A DNA stretch of 36,383 nucleotides from Candidatus Poribacteria bacterium (GCA_022827885.1 JAJEIP010000121.1:1-36383); one strand, 5' to 3'; counted from the stretch's first letter, positions 15,342 through 24,125 are shown. Notes: a model not told the origin generated them from the letters alone. Program-made: numbers and translations.

Positions 15342-16394
15342 ATGGCAGACAAAACATATCGTATTGGAATTATAGGATGTGGTGGCATGGGACGTTCCCA
15401 TGTGAATAATTGGGCAAGCACTGGTCGTGCCGAAGTTGTCACGGCTTCGGACATTAGCGCAGAATCCGCGGCGAAATTCGCAGACGAGTTCGACCTCCCA
15501 ACCCACTATACCGATTTCGGTGAAATGTGTGAGAAAGAGGATTTGGACATCGTCAGTATTACAACGTGGCAGAGCGTCCGCGCCGAACCGACGATCGCTG
15601 CTGCGGAGAACGGTGTACTCGGCGTTATTACCGAAAAACCGATGTCGGCTTCCGTTGGTGATGCTCAGGACATGATGGAGGCCTGTGACAAGCACAATGT
15701 CAAGTTGGTCGTTGGACACCAGCGGCGTTTCAGCCCTCAGAATTGCGAGGCACGCCGCCTCATCCAAGAAGGGGCAATCGGGCAGCCGCAGGCGATGCTC
15801 CGCCGTGATGGACACGGACTTTTGAACCGTGGCACCCATGAAATCGACGAAATGCGCTACATCCTCGGCGATCCCGATCCCTTATGGCTCATCGGTCAGG
15901 TCGCACGCAAAACCGATCGCTGGGAGCGACGTGTCAGAACGGAGGACTTGTGTATGGCGGAAATCTGCTTTGAGAACGGGATCCGCGGTATCTACGAAAG
16001 CGATTTACCGGAACCTGTCCTCCGCGGCGATGTCGTCTACGGGGACGATGGGCAGCTTCGTCGGGGTGAAAATGGAACGATTGAATTGCTCAACAGCAAA
16101 GCCGCAGGCTGGCAGGTGATCGAACCTCGCCAAGGGGAACCGAACCAATTTGATGAGATGTTAGCTTGGATTGAAGGTGATGTCGATGAACACCGTAACG
16201 CTGGCAGACATGGACTCTGCACGATAGAAATCTTGATGGCGATTTATGAATCGTTGCGCCTCCAAGACGTTGTTACGTTCCCACTAAAAACGCGCCCCAA
16301 CCCGCTTGACCTTTTGGTTGAAGGTGGAAAGTTACCCGTATTTGTTGAAGGACGCTACGATATCCGCGCCCCGTTCCCCGAAGAGAACAAATAG
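15342..16394 (+). CDS. Gfo/Idh/MocA family oxidoreductase
   Basis: 350 residues. The N-terminal Rossmann domain opens IGIIGCGGMGRSHVNNW (GxGxxG), and the family EKP motif is seen as VITEKPMS near residue 98. The C-terminal sheet domain has GHQRRFSP and RGTHEIDEMRYILGD, the latter carrying the histidine usually used for catalysis (G-T-H-x-x-D). The family oxidises or reduces sugars, inositols or related polyols with NAD(P). The substrate is not readable, but nearby dioxygenases and dehydratases suggest catabolism. ATG 15342 has AAGGTGA upstream; GTG 15333 is an alternative. It ends at a long hairpin facing the convergent phytanoyl dioxygenase. Confidence 0.9.
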   Translation: MADKTYRIGIIGCGGMGRSHVNNWASTGRAEVVTASDISAESAAKFADEFDLPTHYTDFGEMCEKEDLDIVSITTWQSVRAEPTIAAAENGVLGVITEKPMSASVGDAQDMMEACDKHNVKLVVGHQRRFSPQNCEARRLIQEGAIGQPQAMLRRDGHGLLNRGTHEIDEMRYILGDPDPLWLIGQVARKTDRWERRVRTEDLCMAEICFENGIRGIYESDLPEPVLRGDVVYGDDGQLRRGENGTIELLNSKAAGWQVIEPRQGEPNQFDEMLAWIEGDVDEHRNAGRHGLCTIEILMAIYESLRLQDVVTFPLKTRPNPLDLLVEGGKLPVFVEGRYDIRAPFPEENK

Positions 16395-16402
16395 TATAGT
16401 GG

Positions 16403-16458
16403 CAGTCAGTAAAAGGTTGTGGGAGGGGTTTGTAACCCCGATCCCCTCTTACTGACTG
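16403..16458. terminator. Large hairpin between convergent genes
   Basis: CAGTCAGTAA (16403-16412) pairs perfectly with TTACTGACTG (16449-16458), and inside GGGGTT pairs with AACCCC around TGT. No T-run follows, so it is not a classic intrinsic terminator. It may protect both transcript ends. The trailing ACTGACTGCTGATAGCCA is a dispersed repeat. Confidence 0.55.
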
Positions 16459-16469
16459 CTGATAGCCAA

Positions 16470-17333
16470 TCAACAATCTACCTCTTTCCCTTCGCTACCG
16501 TAAACATCCATCCGTTCCTGGGTTGTAATCTCTCCGACACTCGCGGGTTTGTAATGGAGTTGTAGGGCTCGCCGTCGCTGGTCCGATTGGTTGGCAGGGC
16601 TGCCGTGATGGGTCAAACCGTGCCAGAAAAGGCACCCGCCCGGCTTCAGCGGAACCATCGTATCCCGCCCTATGGGAACATCCGTATCACATATCTGCCA
16701 ATCCCGCCGTTTGAAATGGATCATGGGTCCCTCGTTGTTTGAACCCGGTATGACGTGCAAGCATCCGTTTTCAGCCGTGGCTTCGTCTAAGGCGATCCAT
16801 ACACCGACAACCGTTGTACCCTCCGGCAGGTTAAAATAGGCACAATCCTGATGCCACGGTTTTTCCGATCCGTAACGCGGCGGTTTAACGAGTGCCATGT
16901 CTTGGAACAGCTCAGGTGTATCCCCCATCATTTGTTCGAGAACACCGAGAAGTCCTGAATGGGCTGCCATGGCGTTTAGACGCGATTCATAGTCTACGAA
17001 ATTGAAGATTTTCCTGATGGCATCGCGGCGGTCTTGTCCTTCCAATTCGTCTTTCTGTTTGACGAGTTTCGGTTCAAATTGGATCGCTCGGAAATCAGGG
17101 CACTTCCCGTCCATGAGATGGATCATGCCTGCCAAGGCGTCCTCGACTTCAACAGCACTGAAGGCATCGTTGATGACGAGATAGCCGTTTCGATGAAAGT
17201 ATTCGATGTCTGCATCGGTTACGGCTGAAAACCCACCGGCAATTCCTTCGGCAGCTGTGTCAAACCGATACAAGTCGGGTGGGTATGGAATTGGGGCAAT
17301 GTTTGCCTGTTCGCTTGTTGTTGCGGTACTCAT
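16470..17333 (-). CDS. Phytanoyl-CoA dioxygenase (PhyH) family protein
   Basis: 287 residues. A non-haem iron, 2-oxoglutarate-dependent oxygenase. The iron-binding H161-x-D163 lies in KPWHQDCAYF and the distal histidine in THHGSPANQS (H243). Arginines of DQRRRALQLHY (253-255) are placed to bind 2-oxoglutarate. WIALDEATAENGCLHVIPGS is the strongly conserved family strand. Members hydroxylate lipids, natural products and small acids; the substrate here is unknown. Start ATG 17333 has AAGGAG six bases upstream; the frame is open to 17354. It follows the HD-domain gene after 10 bases, so both are probably one transcript. Confidence 0.9.
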   Translation of the reverse strand: MSTATTSEQANIAPIPYPPDLYRFDTAAEGIAGGFSAVTDADIEYFHRNGYLVINDAFSAVEVEDALAGMIHLMDGKCPDFRAIQFEPKLVKQKDELEGQDRRDAIRKIFNFVDYESRLNAMAAHSGLLGVLEQMMGDTPELFQDMALVKPPRYGSEKPWHQDCAYFNLPEGTTVVGVWIALDEATAENGCLHVIPGSNNEGPMIHFKRRDWQICDTDVPIGRDTMVPLKPGGCLFWHGLTHHGSPANQSDQRRRALQLHYKPASVGEITTQERMDVYGSEGKEVDC

Positions 17334-17343
17334 ATAAAACTCC

Positions 17344-18357
17344 TTAAATTTCACCGTTACTTTCGCGGGTCATGAGGGTCAGGAAGTCGTCAACCCGATC
17401 AATCGCGGCTTGGGCACGGTCGCGTGCCGATGCGTCCTGCGTGTCTTCAGCGAGCCATTGTCGTCGTTGTGGGAGCCACTCGTTTGTCAGGTAGTCGAGT
17501 TGGTTCAGGAAGTGAGGATCTTCAGTCTCGCTGACGAAGTACTCAATCACACCCAGCAATCCGTATTTACGGTTTGTTTCCATATCGTCTAATTCATCTA
17601 CCATTTCCAAGAAAAGATGTTGATTCCTATCCTGTCGGGCTTGGGCAACTTCGCGAGAGGACTCTGTCAGGAGTTTATCGACGAATTCTTGCTTGGAATT
17701 GATCCAGCGTGGTAGGTTCCGGACGTAGTCTTCGAGGTCAAAGTTGCCACGTTGCAGCGCGAAATGTGAGTGGATGTGAATGTTTCGGAAGAACGCGGTA
17801 TAGCCGACGTTCGGGTCCATTGTATCCGCATCGTAGAGGATTTGGTTTTCGATCCTGTTATAGAGCAGTTTAAAGTTCTCAGCGGTGAGGTTCATCGGTT
17901 TTAGGTGTGCGAGGACAACCGCTGTCGCGGCTTGGACGAAATCTGGATCGAAATCATACATCGCCAAGATGTTCTCGGTAATGACGGCTCCGGATTCGTG
18001 ATGGACCTTGCCCTGGAGGTCGTGCTTGTCGTAAAGTTCCGTAATGATATTCTGACCTGCGGGAGTAAGGGTCTCATTTAGCCAGAATCCGTTATGGTCG
18101 AGAATCCGCTGTCCGTTGTCGTCCGTCAAGATAACACCGTCGTAGCGTTTGGTGATGTCGTGCAAGGTGCCGGCAACTTCCAACAACTTCACATCCCCGC
18201 CTTCCCGCTTACCGAGTTCCATGCTCATCGCGCGCACACGCATGGTATGGTTCCATGTATAGTGTCGCCACTGGAAACCGACGCGGTTGTGTTCCCAGAG
18301 TGCGAAGGTGTCGTTAACTAAGGTTTCCAATTCATTCAAGACTTGGCTATAGTTCAT
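17344..18357 (-). CDS. HD-domain hydrolase
   Basis: 337 residues, cytoplasmic. The HD-superfamily metal-binding set is visible: H37 in TWNHTMRV, H66-D67 in LHDITKRYDG, further histidines at HH119-120 and H151 (VLAHLKP), and an aspartate in YDADTMDP (176-181). This resembles HD phosphohydrolases acting on nucleotides or phosphate esters; the substrate is unknown. The C-terminal third is helical and charged with no known domain. It sits immediately upstream of a phytanoyl dioxygenase. A weak AAGGAAAAA lies before ATG 18357. Confidence 0.8.
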   Translation of the reverse strand: MNYSQVLNELETLVNDTFALWEHNRVGFQWRHYTWNHTMRVRAMSMELGKREGGDVKLLEVAGTLHDITKRYDGVILTDDNGQRILDHNGFWLNETLTPAGQNIITELYDKHDLQGKVHHESGAVITENILAMYDFDPDFVQAATAVVLAHLKPMNLTAENFKLLYNRIENQILYDADTMDPNVGYTAFFRNIHIHSHFALQRGNFDLEDYVRNLPRWINSKQEFVDKLLTESSREVAQARQDRNQHLFLEMVDELDDMETNRKYGLLGVIEYFVSETEDPHFLNQLDYLTNEWLPQRRQWLAEDTQDASARDRAQAAIDRVDDFLTLMTRESNGEI

Positions 18358-18415
18358 TTTTTAATTTTTCCTTCTACTGATTGCTGACTGCTAATTGCCA
18401 TCTGCCAAATCCGCG

Positions 18416-19156
18416 TCAGGCGTTATATTTAACTTCAATGAGGGATAATCCGTGTGCCGGCGCCGACATTCCTGCTGCGGCTCGGTCTTTGGCATCTAAA
18501 ATACGACGAAGTTGTGTCTCAGCCTCTTGATGCTTTATGTATTTCAAAACGGTACCGGTGATGGCGCGCACCATACCTCGCAGGAACGCATCCGCTTCAA
18601 TCTCGAAATAGACGTAGGTGTCTTTTTGCCACCAGTGTGCCTCGTAAATCTCACAAACAGGGTTTATCCGATCGCTCCCTACCTTTTGGAAGGAGGTGAA
18701 ATCGTGTGTGCCGATCAGCATTTGGCAAAGGTCATTTGCTCGCGAGATGTCAATTTCTTTTGAGAAGCAGTAACTTGTCTGTCGCAACAGCGCACTCGGG
18801 TATTCCCGATTCAGAATCGTGTACCGGTACCGCCGACGTGTCGCGCTGAAACGGGCGTGAAACTCAGGGGGTACCTCTGTTGCCGAACAAACAACGATAT
18901 CCCGGGGGAGCATCGCGTTGAGTCCTTTCTGAAATGCGACGACGGGTATCTCTGATTCCGTATGGAAATTGGCGACCTGTCCCTCTGCGTGGACACCGGT
19001 ATCCGTCCTCCCTGCCCCGATGATCCGTATCGGGGTTTTGGTAAGCTTTGCCAAACTTTCCTCGAGGGTGTCTTGGAGTGTCGGCAAATTCGGTTGTGTC
19101 TGCCAGCCGTGGTAGTTCGTGCCATCGTATTCAAGCACAAGTTTGATATTTCGCAT
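18416..19156 (-). CDS. truA: tRNA pseudouridine synthase A
   Basis: 246 residues, typical length. It makes pseudouridine at positions 38-40 of the tRNA anticodon arm. It opens LVLEYDGTNYHGWQTQPN, the catalytic aspartate is D52 in GRTDTGVHAEGQV, and later motifs are FSATRRRYRY, GTHDFTSF and EADAFLRGMVRAITGT. ATG 19156 has AGGGCGA upstream, and a promoter of the sigma70 type lies at 19187-19216. Its 58-base gap to the HD gene contains a copy of the CTGACTGCT repeat. Confidence 0.95.
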   Translation of the reverse strand: MRNIKLVLEYDGTNYHGWQTQPNLPTLQDTLEESLAKLTKTPIRIIGAGRTDTGVHAEGQVANFHTESEIPVVAFQKGLNAMLPRDIVVCSATEVPPEFHARFSATRRRYRYTILNREYPSALLRQTSYCFSKEIDISRANDLCQMLIGTHDFTSFQKVGSDRINPVCEIYEAHWWQKDTYVYFEIEADAFLRGMVRAITGTVLKYIKHQEAETQLRRILDAKDRAAAGMSAPAHGLSLIEVKYNA

Positions 19157-19186
19157 TGTATCGCCCTGTTATAGGGTATTAAGTAA

Positions 19187-19216
19187 AGGGTATCACATTC
19201 CTGTATTAAGTGTCAA
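19187..19216 (-). promoter_or_regulatory. Promoter of truA
   Basis: Read on the minus strand it is TTGACA, 18 bases, TACCCT, ending 31 bases before the truA start. Confidence 0.5.
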
Positions 19217-19266
19217 ATCAATTGTGAAGTGCGGTTTGGCAAGTTAAATCCTGCCTGGTTAAAAAC

Positions 19267-19295
19267 TTGCCTTTTGAGTGCCTATGTGGTATCCT
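19267..19295 (+). promoter_or_regulatory. Promoter of the RluA-family gene
   Basis: TTGCCT, 17 bases, TATCCT, about 83 bases upstream of the start codon. It has the same -35 hexamer and spacing as the promoter at 15202. Confidence 0.45.
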
Positions 19296-19377
19296 ATACA
19301 AAACATGAGTTATCTTGCTTTCAATATGATCACCGCTGGCGAGGTTTGAGGCAGTTTCAACAAATAAATATTATCAG

Positions 19378-20343
19378 ATGAAAGACGAAACGCAGGTCTA
19401 TCACATCCAAAAAGATCAACGCGGGACACGTCTCGATCGTTTTCTGATCGACGCAACGGAAGGCGTATCTCGGACCTATCTCCAACGGTTGATTCGCGAT
19501 GGGGATGTCACCGTCAATGGTGAGATCGGTAAGCAACCGAGTTATGTGTTGCGGGATGGCGATCGGGTCTGCTTGACGCTTCCACCCCCGCGCCCACTGG
19601 ATACTGCCCAACCTGAGCGAATTCCACTCGACATCCTTCACGAGGATCGCCACTTAATCGTCCTGAATAAACCCGCAGGTATGCTCGTTCATCCTGCGAA
19701 TGGGGTGAATGTTGGCACGCTTGTGAATGCCTTGCTATCGCACTGCACAGACCTTTCCGGTATCGGAGGCGTGGAGCGACCGGGGATCGTTCACAGATTG
19801 GATAAAGGGACATCAGGGGTGCTCGTTGTTGCGAAAACGGATGCGGTGCATCGCGGACTCTCCGCCCAATTTGAACGGCATAGCATCGCGCGCCAATACG
19901 TCGCTGTGGTGTGCGGCGCGCCTACGGAAACCACGGGGACGATCGATGCACGAATTGCACGGAGCCGACGGGATCGACGGCGGATGACGACGATTAAAAC
20001 AGGCGGGCGGCACGCTGTCACGCACTATGCAGTTTTAGAGCGGTATCCGCAATTCGCGTTCGTTCAACTGACATTGGAAACCGGACGCCTCCATCAGATT
20101 CGTGTGCATCTGCAAGGTATTGGACACCCGGTCGTTGGGGACGCGGTTTATGGGGGAGAGCAACGCGCTTTGAATGATGCCGACACACCGGAACTGAAAC
20201 AGGCGATCTCGCAGTTAAAACGGCAGGCATTACACGCACGCCTGCTCGGCTTTGAGCATCCAGCAACGGGGGAACACTTGGCATTTTCAGCGGAGATACC
20301 GGAAGATATGCAACGAGTCGTAGACGCATTACGATTTTTTTAA
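19378..20343 (+). CDS. rluD: RluA/RluD-family ribosomal RNA pseudouridine synthase
   Basis: 321 residues. An N-terminal S4 RNA-binding domain (RLDRFLIDATEGVSRTYLQRLI, about 18-65) is followed by the catalytic domain with VLNKPAGMLVHP and H139-R-L-D142-K-G-T-S-G, whose aspartate is catalytic. Late motifs are LETGRLHQIRVHL and GHPVVGDAVYGG. The length and S4 domain fit RluD (23S rRNA 1911/1915/1917), but RluC-like targets cannot be excluded. ATG 19378 lacks a clear Shine-Dalgarno. Confidence 0.9.
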   Translation: MKDETQVYHIQKDQRGTRLDRFLIDATEGVSRTYLQRLIRDGDVTVNGEIGKQPSYVLRDGDRVCLTLPPPRPLDTAQPERIPLDILHEDRHLIVLNKPAGMLVHPANGVNVGTLVNALLSHCTDLSGIGGVERPGIVHRLDKGTSGVLVVAKTDAVHRGLSAQFERHSIARQYVAVVCGAPTETTGTIDARIARSRRDRRRMTTIKTGGRHAVTHYAVLERYPQFAFVQLTLETGRLHQIRVHLQGIGHPVVGDAVYGGEQRALNDADTPELKQAISQLKRQALHARLLGFEHPATGEHLAFSAEIPEDMQRVVDALRFF

Positions 20344-20434
20344 ATTCGGAACTTAGATTTCAAAAACCTCGTTAGATTAATCAAAAATCTGCAAGGACGA
20401 AGGACGCAGCAGTCCAGGAGTAATCGTTAAAAAA

Positions 20435-21421
20435 ATGGAATATGTCAATTTTGGAAAAGCAGGGGTTAAAGTGAGTCCACTCGCCTTGGGCTTAGGGCTC
20501 AGGGGACAAGGCGACGCGCAGGATGCCCAAAGACTCATTGAACACGCCATCAATTCGGGTATCAACTTCATTGATTGTGCCAACATCTATGGACTCATGG
20601 ACGATCGCGCCAACATCGGACGTTCTGAGGAGATTCTCGGTAAAGCGATGCAGGGCAAACGCGATGACGTCGTAATTACATCGAAGGTTTTCAGCCAGAT
20701 CGGTCCGGGTCCGAACGATCAGGGGTTGTCAAGATACCATATCATGCGAGAGGTGGAACGTTCCTTGAAACGGCTCAACACGGACCATATTGATATCTAC
20801 CTCATCCACGCACCCGATGAAACCACGCCGCAGGAGGAGACGGTCCGCGCAATGGATGATCTCGTCCGTTCAGGGAAGGTCCGCTATATCGGCTGCTGTA
20901 ATCATCAAGCCTGGCAGGCGTGTAAGGCACTCTGGATCGCCGACCGGATTAACGCAACACCCTATATGTGTCTTCAGAACATGTATAACCTGCTGAATCG
21001 GGATATGGAGACCGAGCTGTTCGGTTTGGTCCGTGAGGAAGGCTTAGGCGTTATGTGTTATAGTCCGTTAGCCGTGGGTTTGTTGAGTGGGGTCTACTCA
21101 CCGGATGAACCGCCGCCGGCAGACACGTTGTGGGGCACCCGCTTACGTGAGGAATTCGCGCAGCGGATGCGTGGTGAAACCGGACAGGTGATCCGAACCC
21201 TTAAGCGACTCGCAGCGGAGTTGGATAAAACGCCGGCGCAGCTCGCTGTCGCATGGGTGTTATCACATCCAGAGGTCACCGTCGCGATTAGTGGTAGCGA
21301 CACGATCGCGCAACTCGACGATACGCTCGGCGGTGTCGGTTGGGAGTTGGATCCAGCGGTTCGGGACGAGTTGGACGAGGTGTCGAGTTCATTTGTGCGA
21401 CTCATCGCACCCCCAGCATAG
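20435..21421 (+). CDS. Aldo/keto reductase
   Basis: 328 residues. An NAD(P)H-dependent reductase with a TIM-barrel fold. The catalytic tetrad is visible as D47 (NFIDCANIYG), Y52, K84 (ITSKV) and H125 (YLIHAPD). QNMYNLLNRDMETEL and GVMCYSPLAVGLLSG match the family's C-terminal half, and AISGSDTIAQLDD is the cofactor-phosphate region. The bacterial group of this type acts on sugar-like or small carbonyl compounds. It stands alone, followed by a repeat-rich gap. Confidence 0.9.
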   Translation: MEYVNFGKAGVKVSPLALGLGLRGQGDAQDAQRLIEHAINSGINFIDCANIYGLMDDRANIGRSEEILGKAMQGKRDDVVITSKVFSQIGPGPNDQGLSRYHIMREVERSLKRLNTDHIDIYLIHAPDETTPQEETVRAMDDLVRSGKVRYIGCCNHQAWQACKALWIADRINATPYMCLQNMYNLLNRDMETELFGLVREEGLGVMCYSPLAVGLLSGVYSPDEPPPADTLWGTRLREEFAQRMRGETGQVIRTLKRLAAELDKTPAQLAVAWVLSHPEVTVAISGSDTIAQLDDTLGGVGWELDPAVRDELDEVSSSFVRLIAPPA

Positions 21422-21437
21422 TCTCCAACCCAGGTAG

Positions 21438-21456
21438 GTGCGGTTTCTAACCGCAC
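21438..21456. repeat. GTGCGGTT-AACCGCAC hairpin, copy 1
   Basis: An eight-base perfect stem around TCT. Related hairpins are at 34260-34280 and 34329-34349. Confidence 0.75.
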
Positions 21457-21491
21457 TGGGTATCATTGGAAAATTACGGCGGTCGCACTTT

Positions 21492-21719
21492 GTAGGTTGG
21501 GTTGAACGGAATTTTGCTATGCCCGCTTATAGAAGAAAGTTTCTAAGTTTCATTTGAAATCAGAAATCTCCAAAATACGAGTGAAACCCAACATTTCTTG
21601 CTCCAGAAGGGGTTGGATTGTTGGGTTTCGCTATGTTCTATCTATACATAGGGTGTATTGAGCAGAATTCTCCACGTAAACCGAATGAACTTGGTTCATT
21701 GCCGCTCAACCCAACCTAC
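21492..21719. repeat. Nested inverted-repeat element, about 228 bp
   Basis: The ends 21492-21509 (GTAGGTTGGGTTGAACGG) and 21702-21719 are inverted copies with one mismatch. Inside, GAAACCCAACA (21583-21593) and TGTTGGGTTTC (21619-21629) pair perfectly. No open frame lies within. It is MITE-like or a composite of REP-like units; a further partial end lies at 34911-34924. Confidence 0.65.
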
Positions 21720-21732
21720 GTCCACACTCTTA

Positions 21733-21766
21733 AAAAAAAGGGCGGATGTGAAGGTCCGCCTCTTTT
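21733..21766 (-). terminator. Intrinsic terminator of the second phytanoyl dioxygenase gene
   Basis: On the minus strand, GGCGGA and TCCGCC pair around eight bases and run into eight Ts. An AAAAAAG run on the other side makes it work in both directions in principle. Confidence 0.8.
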
Positions 21767-21774
21767 TTGTGTCG

Positions 21775-22947
21775 TTAGGATACGGTTTGGTATTGTTCCC
21801 ACGCTTCGCCTGCCGCAGCGGCTTGACGTTCCAGTTCAGTTCGCCATCCGACGACTTCACCCGCTTTGATGCGTTGGATGTCAAAGCCTGCGTAGCGGTC
21901 TTCGAGCCTATCGCCGAGTTTGTGATTTGCCGCCCAGCGATCCCATGCCGTTTTCATCCATTCGTGCGGGAGTGCCTCGCGAACAGCGGGGTCGAGTTGC
22001 CATGCGAATCGCGCATCGATAACCTTTGGTGCCTCCTCGGAGGGACCGCTCCATTTCGACCAACCGATCGACAGGGTGTTGCGCTCGCGTTCAGGCACGG
22101 TGTGTCCTGTATGGATCGTCACGCCGTTACGGATGAGTGCCTCCCCCGGCTTGAGCCGAATCGCGATCTGTCCGGGAAGTGGGTCCGTGCCGTTCCAACT
22201 CGGTGTATAAGGTACCCCTTGGTCCTTCATGGATTGTGGGAGTAGCACGTCGTGTTCAAGTGGGGTGCGCCATCGGCTATGGCTACCTTGGACGAGTTCG
22301 TGGCATTCGTCGTCTGCGAGTGCCAAGAACATGCCGACACTGTTCCGTTCGGTAATTCGCTTCTCATTTTCTTCCTGAATCTCTTTCCAACGGATCCGTT
22401 CCACCGCCTCGGAATAGGCTTCGGGACCTTCTTGGCGACTTTCCTGTGAGAAGTAACTCTCTCCAGTGCCCCACCATGTGGTATCTCTGTGCCATCCGAG
22501 TCTGTTCTCCTTTTTGCGGGGATTACACCACAGGAGAATGTTTGTCATGACGAGGTCTTCAGGTTCCACGTCACACCATGCCTTGACAAAACCCGTGAAA
22601 TCTGGGGAGCCGTAAAATTCAGTGAAAGCGGGTTCTTTAAATGCGGGATGGATGATGCCTCGGATTGCCCACGGTTCGTTCTCACCCGCCCGGTGAACGT
22701 ATCCCTTTGAGCAGTCGATAACATCGTAGCCGTTCTCTGGCGCGCACGCTTGTGTAACCCGTCTGCCTGCCTCTCGAAGGATCGGAATCCACGGGTTGTC
22801 GACAAAGTCGTTGATGATGACGAAACCGTGTTCCCTTAAATGCGCCAATCTTTCCGGCGTGGCACCCGGTGCCGAGAGTTCCGGTTTGAAATCAGCAAAA
22901 GTTTGGGAACGGTAGACCTCTTTCTTCGGGGATTGATCGTTGCTCAT
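21775..22947 (-). CDS. Phytanoyl-CoA dioxygenase (PhyH) family protein, second and larger copy
   Basis: 390 residues. The iron site is H153-x-D155 in LGWHRDTTWWG, with the distal histidine in VTIHTGHTVPE (279 or 282) and an arginine in PERERNTLSIGW (287 or 289) for 2-oxoglutarate. A 45-residue insert rich in charged residues (about 165-200, SQESRQEGPEAYSEA onward) and a helical C-terminal extension (about 320-390) set it apart from the 287-residue copy at 16470. Substrate unknown. Start ATG 22947 is chosen because GGAGG lies seven bases upstream; ATG 22953 is too close to it. It has its own promoter (22998-23026) and terminator (21733-21766), so it is a single-gene unit. Confidence 0.9.
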   Translation of the reverse strand: MSNDQSPKKEVYRSQTFADFKPELSAPGATPERLAHLREHGFVIINDFVDNPWIPILREAGRRVTQACAPENGYDVIDCSKGYVHRAGENEPWAIRGIIHPAFKEPAFTEFYGSPDFTGFVKAWCDVEPEDLVMTNILLWCNPRKKENRLGWHRDTTWWGTGESYFSQESRQEGPEAYSEAVERIRWKEIQEENEKRITERNSVGMFLALADDECHELVQGSHSRWRTPLEHDVLLPQSMKDQGVPYTPSWNGTDPLPGQIAIRLKPGEALIRNGVTIHTGHTVPERERNTLSIGWSKWSGPSEEAPKVIDARFAWQLDPAVREALPHEWMKTAWDRWAANHKLGDRLEDRYAGFDIQRIKAGEVVGWRTELERQAAAAGEAWEQYQTVS

Positions 22948-22997
22948 AATCATGCCTCCATTTGAACTTTATGGAAAGTGATCGAAACTTGGCGTTG

Positions 22998-23026
22998 ATT
23001 GTGACACGCTTTCGCGAATTTGTCAA
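22998..23026 (-). promoter_or_regulatory. Promoter of the second phytanoyl dioxygenase gene
   Basis: On the minus strand: TTGACA, 17 bases, CACAAT. The spacer contains a perfect palindrome TTCGCGAA (23011-23018), a possible repressor site. Confidence 0.5.
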
Positions 23027-23038
23027 GGATTACAACTA

Positions 23039-24079
23039 TTAATGCATCTTAATCGAAAGGACATAACTCAGGATTGTCACCAGGAGCCATGTCGCGACCA
23101 GCACGACACCAAATGGACGTTTCAACTGATCGCCTGATACGAAGATCCCGCACCGGAAGACGATGAGGATAAACAGCATCGCCGGGAACAGGAACTGGAA
23201 GAATTGACCGTCTGCCTGCAGACCTCCTTGCGTTGCAGAAGCGGAGACACCCGCAACGAAGAGGACATTGAGAATATCCGCACCGATGATGTTACCGACC
23301 GCCAACTCCCCGTGTCCGCGTCTGACTGCCGTTATTGCCGTTACCAGTTCCGGGAGCGACGTCCCGAACGCAACGAGGGTCGCCGAGATGATGTGTTTCG
23401 GGACGCCTATCCGTTCCGCCATGATGCTCACCGTCGGAATCAGGATCTGTGCCGAGACGACAATGATGGCAATCGACCCGATGAGTTTAAGGAGCGTTCC
23501 GACCCCACTTGCTGCTTCTACTTCTACTGCTTCTTCGCCATTCTCAGGATTCGCGCCTGTGGCACTTGCCCATCGGATGGACTGATAGATGTATAACGCC
23601 AGGAGGACAACGAAGACGACACCTACAAGCTGCGGTAAAGTCCCGCCTTGCGTGAAGACTTTCGCTGGGGAGGTCCATGGGAAACACCCGAGCACGAGCA
23701 GGATACCCGCACCTACCTGAACGTTTGACAGCCGTGAAGCCAATTGACGGTTGAGGGGAAGGGGCGCGATGAGTGATGCCAAGCCGAGAATGAGGCCCGT
23801 GTCGCATATAATTGAACCGACCGCGTTGCCGAGGGCAAGCCCGGGTTTTCCTTGTAGTGCCGATAGAACAGAGACTGCCGCCTCTGGGGTTGTAGTGCCG
23901 ATGCTCACGATCGTCGCACCGATGACCGCTTTCCCCAGACCCCATCGGGTTGAAAGGATGACGGCTTCGTCGACGAGCCAATCCGCACCTTTGCCGAGTG
24001 TGTAAAGGGTTACCGCAATTATCGCAAAGAGCGCGAGGCTCGGTAACCCGTTAGCAAGTTCTGTGATCCATTGTTCCAT
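23039..24079 (-). CDS. Calcium/cation antiporter (CaCA family)
   Basis: 346 residues with about ten membrane spans. Both alpha repeats of the sodium/calcium exchanger superfamily are present: IGATIVSIGTTTPEAAVSVL with GNAVGSIICDTGLILGL in the first half, and SATLVAFGTSLPELVTAI with GNIIGADILNVLFVAG in the second. The acidic ion-binding residues (E of TTPEA, E of LPEL, D of ICD and GAD) are in place. A short acidic loop (GANPENGEEAVEVEAAS) separates the halves. Start ATG 24079 has AAGG upstream. The frame is open to 24154 but overlaps the predicted promoter. Confidence 0.9.
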   Translation of the reverse strand: MEQWITELANGLPSLALFAIIAVTLYTLGKGADWLVDEAVILSTRWGLGKAVIGATIVSIGTTTPEAAVSVLSALQGKPGLALGNAVGSIICDTGLILGLASLIAPLPLNRQLASRLSNVQVGAGILLVLGCFPWTSPAKVFTQGGTLPQLVGVVFVVLLALYIYQSIRWASATGANPENGEEAVEVEAASGVGTLLKLIGSIAIIVVSAQILIPTVSIMAERIGVPKHIISATLVAFGTSLPELVTAITAVRRGHGELAVGNIIGADILNVLFVAGVSASATQGGLQADGQFFQFLFPAMLFILIVFRCGIFVSGDQLKRPFGVVLVATWLLVTILSYVLSIKMH

Positions 24080-24125
24080 TAACTGTACCTTCCAGGGAGA
24101 TATAGGATGTTGATTTCTAAAGAAT

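Larger units (their letters stand above)
21422..21774. other. Intergenic region with hairpin repeats and a terminator
   Basis: No gene is visible; the frames over 21618-22245 are shadows. It contains the hairpin at 21438-21456, an inverted-repeat element at 21492-21719 and a bidirectional terminator at 21733-21766. Confidence 0.6.

Noticed and set aside
21658-22245. 195-codon plus-strand frame
   Set aside because: It is antisense to the second phytanoyl dioxygenase and begins inside a hairpin repeat.
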